Assembly: GCA_937889855.1 (NCBI GenBank)
Contig: CALBYK010000124.1
Coordinates: 1-8,883, forward strand
DNA length: 8,883 bases
Origin: an uncultured Prevotella sp.
GTDB lineage: Bacteria; Bacteroidota; Bacteroidia; Bacteroidales; Bacteroidaceae
Direction: 5' to 3'
Under the pieces are notes generated by a model that saw nothing but the letters and a program-made list of their open reading frames with translations, was not told where the DNA came from and made no database searches. Every line of letters begins with the position of its first letter. Within the stretch, counting starts at the first letter, position 1. Positions 1 to 7,462 of this stretch are shown here, in pieces. The position numbers and the translations under genes are program-made.

Positions 1-3000
1 CTGCAATTAGCTTTTTCGGTCCCTCCGTGACAAAGTTGTTGCCGCCACGTGCGATACTGCCAAACACATAACCCTTATAGTCTTTTGTATAGGTGACGCT
101 GTTCACCGTATAAGACAGAGTCATAGGTAACACGTGGTCGCCAACGGGATTAGGTACACCGCCACTGAAATTATACACTACGCTACCTGCGCTTTCTGTG
201 GCATTGGTCTTAACCGTAGCAGTGTCGACAAACGATTCCTTCAGCTCATAATCACCCGTACTAAGTTCGGAGAAATACTTGTTCGACAGTTTGTTGTATA
301 CCGTCACACTTGCGCCGCGCACTGGTACGACAGTAGTCTCGCCATTGTCATGGTTATAGTACTTCTCGCGTATGTTTATCAGCATAGAGTAGTCGTTGCC
401 CGTCCTGAATACAGGCAAGCCGAGAGCGTATGACTCGGGCGAACCGTCGTGGAGTTGCGATTTCCACAGATGCACGGTATCGTCGACATACACGCTGCGC
501 TCCTTGTCGAAATACTGCGGCAAGGCATACGGCTCGCCGAGCATAGCCTCATAACCCTCCTGAGCATTGTTGTTGGTGAGCGTCAGCTCTGGCGTCGTGT
601 AGAGGATGTACTTCTGGCGAGTATTATAAATGAACGTCCGGTAGGTGTCGGTCTTGGTGGCATCGTGTATGCCGGCCGAATCGAGCCACAACGTGTCTGC
701 CTTTTCATTTGCCGGGTCGAGGTTGATGACATTGATGTACTGGCTCAGGTCGCCGAAGTCGCTGATGCCGGCCTTCTTCGACACAACCTTTGTCACCTCC
801 CAGCGCACTGGCGGCAGCAAGGCAGAGTATTCGCCTGTCTCGGCATCAGTGGTGATGTTCACGGAATATCCCTTAGCCGGCAATATCTGCTCGCTCTTTA
901 TCACATCCACAGTGTCGGCAGGCACGATGTCGTAGTCGCGGCTGTTCACCATGTAAGTCTTTGGCAGACTCGGGGTGAACGTCAGGACAGCCTGTCCGAG
1001 GTTGTTCTTGCTCTTGCGGAAACCTATCGGCTGCGAGCCCTCGTCGGCACCTCCCGCCACGCGGCCCACAACACGCACGAGCGTAGAGTCGTAGAATGTG
1101 GCGGCTGCCGTGTAGTCGGCCTGGAAGTCGATGTAGCCATAGCGGTCGGCAAGCGATGTGACAATGCACTTGCCATCAGCAGTAATCTCCGACAGCGAGG
1201 CTGGATAGCCATTGTTCACCATCGTGTGCTTGGCACAAACCACACCCAGCTTGTGGCGGCCTATCGGCACGCTCACCACCGCCTTGCCGTCGGCATCAGT
1301 CATTATCATGTTGCCGTCGGCATCATTCTGTATTACTCCGTCGACAGTGACGTACAGGCCCTCTGCTGGAATATTGCCGTATATATAAGATGCCTGTACG
1401 GGCACACGGAAAGCACTCTCGTCGGTGAAGTTCACACCACTGTGCGACAGACTCTGCGAGCTGACGTAGCGGCGCGTGCTTGCCGGCTTGAACTCATGGG
1501 TGCCGAATACCGGCACCACCTGATAGTTGGTTCCCTCGCCAGTGTAGGGCACACCGGCTATCTGATACTCGCCGTTGCGGTCGGTGGTGCCGCGATAGCT
1601 CAGGCAGTCGGCCGACGGCGTGACATTGTTGACAATCCTCGGGCAGCCGACAACCGGCACGCGCTGGTTGCGGTTGTTCCAAAGTCCCTCTGGATGGCTT
1701 CCGTCGAAGGCGAACTCAGCCACGCCGGAGTCGAATGTATAGTAGGCTTCGAGTCCCGACTCGTTGCCAGTGAGGTAGCGATTGTAGGTGTTGGCAATCT
1801 CCTTGTCCGTCAGAGCCTTGCTCCACAGGCGCACCTCATCAAGATAGCCGTTGAAGCTGGAGTCGCGGTCGGTGAACTGTCCGAATACGAGCTGGTCGGC
1901 ATCCACGCGGCGGTTTGCCTGCATTGGAGTGTTGACAAGGAGCCAGCGAGCAGCATCGGCATCAGACACGCCGTTGCACCATACCGGCTTACTCCCGTTC
2001 TGTCCATCAGTTAAGGTATAGCCAAGATATAGCTTGCCCTGGGCAGCGTCGTGGCGAAGCATGACAGAGAAGAAATCGTCCTTTGAAGGAAGCAGCAAGT
2101 CCTCGTCGCACAGCGACACCATATCATCATCGATGCTGAGTGCCCACTTGCCAGGCATTGTCGCCAGACGCGACACTGTCTTGTTGGTATTGGGACGCAA
2201 CATGAAGTTCAGAGTCCAGTCGCCATCCCAGAACAAGGAGTCGAGCTTTGGAGCGAGCGGCAGACAGTCGGCACCATCCTTGAAGCACATCGAGTAGACA
2301 TCCTTCTTGCCGTCAAGCGAATTGTCGTCGGCGGTAAGCCGCACATCGACACCTTCCACTGCCGTTGAGCCTGAGCCGTAGGCAATGGAACCCATGATGG
2401 TGCCTCGGCTCGCGGCATAGCCTATGTCGGAAGCTGTGGCATACACATTCTTGTTGTATGTGCCGTCGCACGACGGATAGGCACGCAGACGGTATATGTA
2501 GACGTAGCCCGGAAGCACGTTGTCGGTATAGGCATTGACAGTTGTGGTGTTGTCGACAGTATATAATGTTTTCCAGTCGGCAGCCTCAGCATCCGACACC
2601 ACTGCGTCATAGTCGAGCCCCTGGCGATACTGCAGGCGAGCCAGCTCGTAGCGCATTGACACGGCAGCCTTGTTGCCCGACGTTTTCCATTCGACCTTTA
2701 TTTTGTCTGTGCTCTCGCCCTTTGCGGCGACAAACTGCGCTATCTCGAAATCGTTGGCATCAATAAACTCGCCCTGTCGTGTGTAGACAGTGCGTCCTTT
2801 CAGTCCATCAACTGTGAAACCGTCGCACACCGCCTGGTATATCCACTTCGAGCAGGGCACAGTGGCGTCGTTGTCGGCAAACTCCACGTTGATGTAATCA
2901 TTACTTGAATTGTCGCTATGGAACGTGGCGGTGCCCAGCAACGTCGCACCTTTGTCGACGATTGGCTTCGACGGGTCTATCTCCGACGTGGACCCTCCGG

Positions 3001-4822
3001 CAGATGCCACCAGCTTGTAGAGCGACAGGCGGCACCCGTCGAGCAGCTTGGAATTGGGCATCGGCACCTTTACGCTCACCTTGCCCACTTTGCCCGACAC
3101 ATCAATGCCGAGCTGTGAGTCCCATTCGGCTTTTGTCTCCCATACGAGGTTGTGCACGTTGTCGGTTTCGTCGAACATCAGTTCACGGCATGCGAACACA
3201 AGCCGATAATTGTTTGACTTGCCGTACAATGGATTTTTATCCTTCCATGATGTTTCGGTGCAGTCGAGCGAGTCGATGCGTTCGCCATTGCGGTAGACAT
3301 ATATCTTTCCGCCCTTCTTGCTCCAATAGTCGGTGAGTTCGCTTTTCTGCAAGCAGCTCCACTTCAGCTCGACGGTCATCCGCACAGGGGAGAACTCCTT
3401 AGACTGCCACACGAATGTCGGGCGGTCAAGCATCTTGAAGGACATGCTGCCATCCTTCACCGGCACACCACGGAATTTCCACTTGCCGAGACGCTCCTTC
3501 GACTGCATGATGCTGCCGTCGGTTTCGTCGGCATAGATCCATTGGTCGGACACGGGCGTCACTTCATACGTCGTGGGGCGCAGCGCAGCCATATATACAT
3601 TTTTGTTGTATATTCCGTCGGATATCGATGCGCTCGACGCGCTTGTGAGTTTGTCGCAGTCGAGGCGCAGCACCTTGTCGGAGTCGCTCACACAAGGGGT
3701 GATAGTCATACCGTTGAAGGCATATTTGGCACCTTTCTGGTTGGCTTTATAAGCCACCGGGATGTTCTCCCTTCCACTTGACGAAGTGGTCAGACAGTAG
3801 AAATTCGATGTATTCGACAGTCGTTCCGGCTGTCGGTAGCCAAAGAGGAAATAATGTATTCGCCAGCTTTCCTTGAAAGCTGCATTGTTATCGATATAAC
3901 AGTCGCTACACTGCACGTCGGCCTCATGGGCGTCGCCCACGAAAGCTCCGAACTGCTTGTTCTCATCGGTATTGCCCCAATGACTTCGGTAGGCGCATAT
4001 CACGGCCGAGTTCTTGAAGCGCAGTATAGTCTTTGCCTCAGCCTTGCCTATGTAGCCGCCACGACAGTCGAAGTCGTCGTCACGATTGGCAAACATGCCG
4101 TTGCCTTCGGCCACCGACACACAGTTGTAGAACCCCACCTTGGTGTTGTCCTTCTGTACATAGCCCACAAAACCGCCTACATACTTCTTGCAGTAGGCTC
4201 CCGTGTAGACATCTGAATGACAATTGGTGAAGGTCACGTTGGAGCCGCCGTCGATGAAGCCGACGAAGCCGCCGCTGTAATCCCACTGTGCCGACGACAC
4301 CCTGCATCCCTCAAGCCGCACGTTTTTGAACGCAACGGTAGAGTTGTCGTTGATATCGCCGATGACGAGTCCCACGTATTTGCCGCCCTGCGACCGGCAG
4401 TTCTTAAACGTGACATTCTCTATGGTCACGTTGCCCGCGTTCTTGGGCGTGCGGCTCACAAATCCTCCCTCGTTGTGCTCTTCCTTATAGGCATAGAGGT
4501 TGATGATTTTGTGGCCGTTGCCATCGAGCGAGCCTTGCCAGTCTTCCATCGGATACCAGTAGTAGGCACCCATGTCGATGTCTTTTTTCAGCACGAGCTT
4601 GGCACGCAGCCATGTGTCGCGGTCCAAACCCTCGCGTATGGCATGCGACACGTAGGCGAGCTGCTCCGGGCTACTGATTTCGTAGCCACTGAGTGCAGAG
4701 CCTTCGGGTGCCTTGCCATAGTGGTCGGACCAGTAGCCCTTTCTTTCCCCGAAATCGGGACCTCCGGCATAGACAACAAGACTCGTTACAAAGAGTAGTA
4801 ATAGGAAAAGTAGTCTTTTCAT
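1..4822 (-). CDS. Giant exported modular protein (GLUG, Fn3-like, LamG, regulatory-like beta-sandwiches), C-terminus cut
   Basis: I read this frame codon by codon from the ATG at 4822-4820 to the left edge and found no stop, giving about 1607 codons with the C-terminus missing. Residues 1-19 (MKRLLFLLLLFVTSLVVYA) form a signal peptide with likely cleavage before GGPDF. There is no lipobox cysteine. Residues about 45-135 resemble the lead-in of GLUG proteins (SPEQLAYVSHAI, KKDIDMG, LDGNGHKIINL), followed by GGFV/GGFVG/GGYIG repeats to about residue 300. Residues about 440-790 look like fibronectin III-type beta modules. Residues about 861-1045 match a LamG/concanavalin-like jelly roll, with the signature LDEVRLW at 994-1000 and YYTFDSG near 1027-1033. 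Regulatory-like strands flank it (GTIMGSIAYG at 807 and TTDRNGEYQIAGVPY from 1079), followed by more sandwiches (DADGKAVVSVPIG; VVGRVAGG; IGFRKSKNNLGQA). No enzymatic motif is seen. It is probably a surface or secreted adhesin or carbohydrate-binding protein; that role is inferred from domain types. Whether a sorting domain or anchor ends the protein cannot be seen. Proteins of this general layout are known in Bacteroidetes, usually annotated only as LamG-domain proteins. Confidence 0.93.
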   Translation of the reverse strand, partial: MKRLLFLLLLFVTSLVVYAGGPDFGERKGYWSDHYGKAPEGSALSGYEISSPEQLAYVSHAIREGLDRDTWLRAKLVLKKDIDMGAYYWYPMEDWQGSLDGNGHKIINLYAYKEEHNEGGFVSRTPKNAGNVTIENVTFKNCRSQGGKYVGLVIGDINDNSTVAFKNVRLEGCRVSSAQWDYSGGFVGFIDGGSNVTFTNCHSDVYTGAYCKKYVGGFVGYVQKDNTKVGFYNCVSVAEGNGMFANRDDDFDCRGGYIGKAEAKTILRFKNSAVICAYRSHWGNTDENKQFGAFVGDAHEADVQCSDCYIDNNAAFKESWRIHYFLFGYRQPERLSNTSNFYCLTTSSSGRENIPVAYKANQKGAKYAFNGMTITPCVSDSDKVLRLDCDKLTSASSASISDGIYNKNVYMAALRPTTYEVTPVSDQWIYADETDGSIMQSKERLGKWKFRGVPVKDGSMSFKMLDRPTFVWQSKEFSPVRMTVELKWSCLQKSELTDYWSKKGGKIYVYRNGERIDSLDCTETSWKDKNPLYGKSNNYRLVFACRELMFDETDNVHNLVWETKAEWDSQLGIDVSGKVGKVSVKVPMPNSKLLDGCRLSLYKLVASAGGSTSEIDPSKPIVDKGATLLGTATFHSDNSSNDYINVEFADNDATVPCSKWIYQAVCDGFTVDGLKGRTVYTRQGEFIDANDFEIAQFVAAKGESTDKIKVEWKTSGNKAAVSMRYELARLQYRQGLDYDAVVSDAEAADWKTLYTVDNTTTVNAYTDNVLPGYVYIYRLRAYPSCDGTYNKNVYATASDIGYAASRGTIMGSIAYGSGSTAVEGVDVRLTADDNSLDGKKDVYSMCFKDGADCLPLAPKLDSLFWDGDWTLNFMLRPNTNKTVSRLATMPGKWALSIDDDMVSLCDEDLLLPSKDDFFSVMLRHDAAQGKLYLGYTLTDGQNGSKPVWCNGVSDADAARWLLVNTPMQANRRVDADQLVFGQFTDRDSSFNGYLDEVRLWSKALTDKEIANTYNRYLTGNESGLEAYYTFDSGVAEFAFDGSHPEGLWNNRNQRVPVVGCPRIVNNVTPSADCLSYRGTTDRNGEYQIAGVPYTGEGTNYQVVPVFGTHEFKPASTRRYVSSQSLSHSGVNFTDESAFRVPVQASYIYGNIPAEGLYVTVDGVIQNDADGNMIMTDADGKAVVSVPIGRHKLGVVCAKHTMVNNGYPASLSEITADGKCIVTSLADRYGYIDFQADYTAAATFYDSTLVRVVGRVAGGADEGSQPIGFRKSKNNLGQAVLTFTPSLPKTYMVNSRDYDIVPADTVDVIKSEQILPAKGYSVNITTDAETGEYSALLPPVRWEVTKVVSKKAGISDFGDLSQYINVINLDPANEKADTLWLDSAGIHDATKTDTYRTFIYNTRQKYILYTTPELTLTNNNAQEGYEAMLGEPYALPQYFDKERSVYVDDTVHLWKSQLHDGSPESYALGLPVFRTGNDYSMLINIREKYYNHDNGETTVVPVRGASVTVYNKLSNKYFSELSTGDYELKESFVDTATVKTNATESAGSVVYNFSGGVPNPVGDHVLPMTLSYTVNSVTYTKDYKGYVFGSIARGGNNFVTEGPKKLIA

Positions 4823-4909
4823 TTGCCTTGTAATGCGGCACACATTGTTAATCAACTATCTCGAAGATACAGTATTGGCAGATATGCTCCCCGCAACCGC
4901 AAAATCCTA

Positions 4910-4940
4910 CAATTGGCAGCTTTGCCCGGTGCCGCAATTG
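4910..4940 (-). promoter_or_regulatory. Potential stem-loop in the 5' leader of the giant gene
   Basis: Read on the minus strand, the leader carries CAATT-GC-GGCA, an 11-base loop, then TGCC-AATTG. This gives a 9 bp stem interrupted by a two-base bulge. It lies about 90-120 bases upstream of the ATG at 4822 and downstream of the candidate -7 box at 4970-4977, so it would be transcribed near the 5' end of an mRNA leader of about 140 bases. It could stabilise the message or affect its translation. The pairing is seen directly; the role is inferred and could be chance. Confidence 0.35.
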
Positions 4941-4969
4941 AGACAAAGACATACAACCATAAGATAATG

Positions 4970-4977
4970 CAAAAATA
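4970..4977 (-). promoter_or_regulatory. Candidate Bacteroidetes -7 box for the giant gene
   Basis: On the minus strand this reads TATTTTTG, an exact match to the Bacteroidetes primary-sigma -7 consensus TAnnTTTG. No good TTTG or TTG -33 element lies at the usual 19-21 base distance; the nearest is a TTTA at 4996-4993, so the call rests on the -7 box alone. It would give a transcript with a leader of about 140 bases before the ATG at 4822. Confidence 0.45.
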
Positions 4978-5119
4978 CAAATTAATCCCGAATAAACGCT
5001 TGAATGAAAGAAACAAAAATGTGCTGTACCCAATAAAATCCCCGGGTGGAGCGGATTTTCTATATTTTGGGTTCATCCGGTATCTCGAGTGATTAGATAT
5101 ACAAGTTCTTGGGAAAAGT

Positions 5120-5166
5120 TTTGCCTAATTTACTTGCCATTGTCTTTTTTTAAGTAAATTTGCAAA
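5120..5166. repeat. Inverted repeat spanning the glycosidase promoter
   Basis: AATTTACTT at 5127-5135 is the exact reverse complement of AAGTAAATT at 5152-5160, with 16 bases between the arms. The match resumes outward after a small bulge: TTTGC at 5120-5124 pairs with GCAAA at 5162-5166. In total 14 positions pair. The right arm overlaps the -7 box at 5155-5162 and the left arm overlaps the -33 TTG at 5134-5136, so a protein bound here would cover the core promoter. It is an operator candidate, though AT-rich sequence makes chance pairing easier. Confidence 0.5.
5134..5162 (+). promoter_or_regulatory. Candidate promoter for the GH89-GH20 unit
   Basis: TAAATTTG at 5155-5162 is an exact match to the Bacteroidetes -7 consensus TAnnTTTG. 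A TTG at 5134-5136 lies 18 bases upstream as a -33 element. Transcription would begin near 5168, which leaves a leader of about 50 bases before the ATG at 5217. This placement argues against the in-frame TTG at 5160 being the GH89 start, because that codon lies inside the promoter. Confidence 0.6.
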
Positions 5167-5216
5167 CCATTTTCATTACAACAAATTATAAGAAAAGGAA
5201 ACCTAAAACAAAACCA

Positions 5217-7418
5217 ATGCAAATCACAAATATGAAATGGTTTATGCTTACCCGTGTTAAGACTGTGGTTCTCTTACTGCTCATGCTGGCATTCGTGCCA
5301 CGCATGTTGGCCGCCACGCCTGTAGAGCAACTGCTTGAACGTATAGACAAGGGCGCGTCGCGCAAGTTGCTGACTGAGACAGTGAAGTCGGACAGCGACT
5401 TCTTCGAGCTTGACAACCGTGGAGGACGCCCCATAGTGCGCGGCAACAACTATGTGAGCATAGCATCAGGCATAAACTGGTACTTGAAATACACGGCCGG
5501 CGTGCATCTCTCGTGGAACTCCATGCATGCCAAACTCCCCTCCACGCTGCCTCTTGTGGCGAAGCGCGAGCGTCATTCCACGAACATAAAATATCGCTAC
5601 TACCTCAACTACTGTACACATTCCTACTCAATGGCATTCTGGGACTGGCAGCGCTGGCAGCAAGAGCTCGACTGGATGGCGCTGCACGGCATCAACCTTT
5701 GTCTCGACATCGTCGGCACCGATGTGGTGTGGCGCAACGTGCTGCTCCGTCTAGGCTACTCGAAAGCCGAGGTCGATGCCTTTATTGCAGGTCCGGCTTT
5801 TCAGGCTTGGTGGCTGATGAACAATATGGAAGGGTGGGGCGGACCAAACTCCGACAATTGGTACAGGCAGCGCGAGCGACTTCAGAAGCAAATTCTCAAG
5901 CGTATGAAGGAACTCGGCATACATGCCTGTCTGCCTGGATATTCGGGCATGGTGCCTCACGACGCGCGTGAGCGTCTGCATCTGAATGTTGCTGACCCCG
6001 GAATGTGGTGCGGCTACAAGCGTCCTGCATTTCTGTTGCCAACAGATAAGCGTTTCTCCCAAATAGCCACATTATATTATAAGGAGCAGCGGCGGCTCTA
6101 CGGTACGGCCGACTTTTACAGCATGGATCCATTCCATGAGGGCGGCAATGTGGGCGATGTTGACCTCAAGGCTGCCGGCGAGGCAATAATGCGCGAGATG
6201 AAACGACAGAATCCGCAGGCTGTGTGGGTGGCGCAGGCGTGGCAGGCTTGTCCGCATGAGGAGATGATTAGTAGCCTTAAAAATGGCGACTTGCTTGTGC
6301 TCGACCTCTATTCGGAAACGCGTCCGCAGTGGGGCGACCCTTCGTCAACATGGCATCGTCCCAGTGGGTTCTGCGGACACGACTGGGCTTTCTGCATGTT
6401 GCTCAACTATGGCGGCAATGTTGGTATGTTCGGAAAACTGCAACATGTCATTGCTGAATACTACAAGGCACGTTGCAGCCAGTTCGCAACGACAATGAAA
6501 GGCGTGGGGCTGACGATGGAGGGAATAGAGAACAACCCCGTTATGTATGAACTTGTATCGGAGCTGCCGTGGCGCGACAGCGAGTTCGACTGGAGTTGGT
6601 GGCTTAACGGCTATGTCAAAGCACGCTACGGCAACCAGACTAATGCCAAGACGCGCGAGGCGTGGCGGTTGCTGGCACGCTCTGTGTATGGTGCCGGGGC
6701 GGATGTGCTGGAGCAGGGATGCCATGAGTCGGTGCTCTGTGCGCGTCCTTCGCTTGATGTTTACCAGGTGTCGTCGTGGTCGGAGATGGAAGATTTCTAC
6801 AATCCCGACGACGTGATACGTGCCGCGCGGCTGATGGTTGAGGCATCACGCGAAGTGAAAGTCAACGACAATTTCCGCTACGACCTTGTCGACATCGTCC
6901 GTCAGGCCATTGCCGAACAGGCCCGCTATGTATACCATGAGATTGTGGCAGCCTATCGTGCCAAAGACCGCGTGATGTTGACGCATGCATCAGCCCGTTT
7001 CCTTGACATCTTGCTCCAACAGGACCGATTGCTCTCGTCGATGCCCGACTTTATGGTGGGGCGCTGGATTGGTCAGGCACGCAAACTTGGGCAGTCTGCA
7101 GCCGAGAGCGACCATTATGAATGGAATGCCCGCGTACAGATAACGACATGGGGTGGCCGCGAGGCTTCCGAGGCAGGAGGGCTGCGCGAGTATGCCCACA
7201 AGGAATGGAACGGGGTGCTCGCCGACTTCTACTATCCGCGCTGGAAGGCATGGCTCGATGCCCTTGCCCAGTCGCTCGACGGCAAGCCAATGCCAAAGTT
7301 CGACTTCTACGCGATGGACGAGGCATGGACATTGCAGCATAGTGCCTATCCAAGTGTGGCGCAGGGCGACGCTGTGGAGTTTGCGCAAGAAGCGTTGGAA
7401 AAGGTGTTTGCCCGTTGA
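5217..7418 (+). CDS. GH89 alpha-N-acetylglucosaminidase (NAGLU family)
   Basis: The gene encodes about 733 residues of an exo-glycosidase that releases terminal alpha-linked GlcNAc; known GH89 substrates include heparan sulfate ends and alpha-1,4-GlcNAc caps on mucin. A signal peptide occupies residues 1-32 (hydrophobic TVVLLLLMLAFVP, cleavage likely after RMLA), so the enzyme is exported, probably to the periplasm or surface. An N-terminal NAGLU domain covers about 35-115, the TIM barrel about 122-455 and the helical C-terminal domain the rest, which is full length for the family. Diagnostic stretches match human NAGLU closely: NYCTHSYSMAFWDWQRW with DWMALHGINL, GPAFQAWW, LLVLDLYSETRP and LNYGGNVGMFG. 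By alignment from memory the two catalytic glutamates are E308 in DPFHEGG and E435 in TMEGIENNPV. The frame is open back to a TTG at 5160, but that lies in the promoter; ATG 5217 or ATG 5232 (MKWFMLTRVK) are the plausible starts, and 5232 would give an equally good signal peptide. The next gene follows after 44 bases, so co-transcription is likely. Confidence 0.95.
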   Translation: MQITNMKWFMLTRVKTVVLLLLMLAFVPRMLAATPVEQLLERIDKGASRKLLTETVKSDSDFFELDNRGGRPIVRGNNYVSIASGINWYLKYTAGVHLSWNSMHAKLPSTLPLVAKRERHSTNIKYRYYLNYCTHSYSMAFWDWQRWQQELDWMALHGINLCLDIVGTDVVWRNVLLRLGYSKAEVDAFIAGPAFQAWWLMNNMEGWGGPNSDNWYRQRERLQKQILKRMKELGIHACLPGYSGMVPHDARERLHLNVADPGMWCGYKRPAFLLPTDKRFSQIATLYYKEQRRLYGTADFYSMDPFHEGGNVGDVDLKAAGEAIMREMKRQNPQAVWVAQAWQACPHEEMISSLKNGDLLVLDLYSETRPQWGDPSSTWHRPSGFCGHDWAFCMLLNYGGNVGMFGKLQHVIAEYYKARCSQFATTMKGVGLTMEGIENNPVMYELVSELPWRDSEFDWSWWLNGYVKARYGNQTNAKTREAWRLLARSVYGAGADVLEQGCHESVLCARPSLDVYQVSSWSEMEDFYNPDDVIRAARLMVEASREVKVNDNFRYDLVDIVRQAIAEQARYVYHEIVAAYRAKDRVMLTHASARFLDILLQQDRLLSSMPDFMVGRWIGQARKLGQSAAESDHYEWNARVQITTWGGREASEAGGLREYAHKEWNGVLADFYYPRWKAWLDALAQSLDGKPMPKFDFYAMDEAWTLQHSAYPSVAQGDAVEFAQEALEKVFAR

Positions 7419-7462
7419 ATTTACGTTGTATTTCTTATAATTAATAAAGACTATTTTTATAT

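Larger units (their letters stand above)
4823..5216. other. Divergent intergenic region
   Basis: This 394-base AT-rich spacer separates the leftward giant gene from the rightward glycosidase genes. It holds one TAnnTTTG-type promoter box for each direction, a potential leader hairpin on the leftward side and an inverted repeat over the rightward promoter. Short open frames here (for example a TTG-started one at 4823-5092) have no recognisable protein character and lack the codon use of the neighbours, so I do not call a gene. No tRNA, terminator or mobile element is seen. Confidence 0.8.

Noticed and set aside
449..2014. 521-residue plus-strand open frame
   Set aside because: It is the exact antisense register of the giant minus-strand gene. 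The protein is rich in V, A, H and R without any domain, signal peptide or known motif, while the minus strand has clear LamG and other modules. Further open stretches at 3542-3781, 3854-4216 and 4217-4798 are in the same antisense register and arise the same way.
4823..5092. 89-residue plus-strand frame in the intergenic region
   Set aside because: It needs a TTG start, has no recognisable protein features and crosses the leftward promoter and leader.
5160..5216. N-terminal extension of GH89 from the TTG at 5160
   Set aside because: The codon lies within the -7 box at 5155-5162, and the extension (lysine-rich, AT-rich codons) would push the signal peptide far from the N-terminus.
7419..7462. 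Possible separate promoter or terminator between GH89 and GH20
   Set aside because: The 44 AT-rich bases contain TATTTTTA, which misses the final G of the -7 consensus, and no GC stem followed by a T run.
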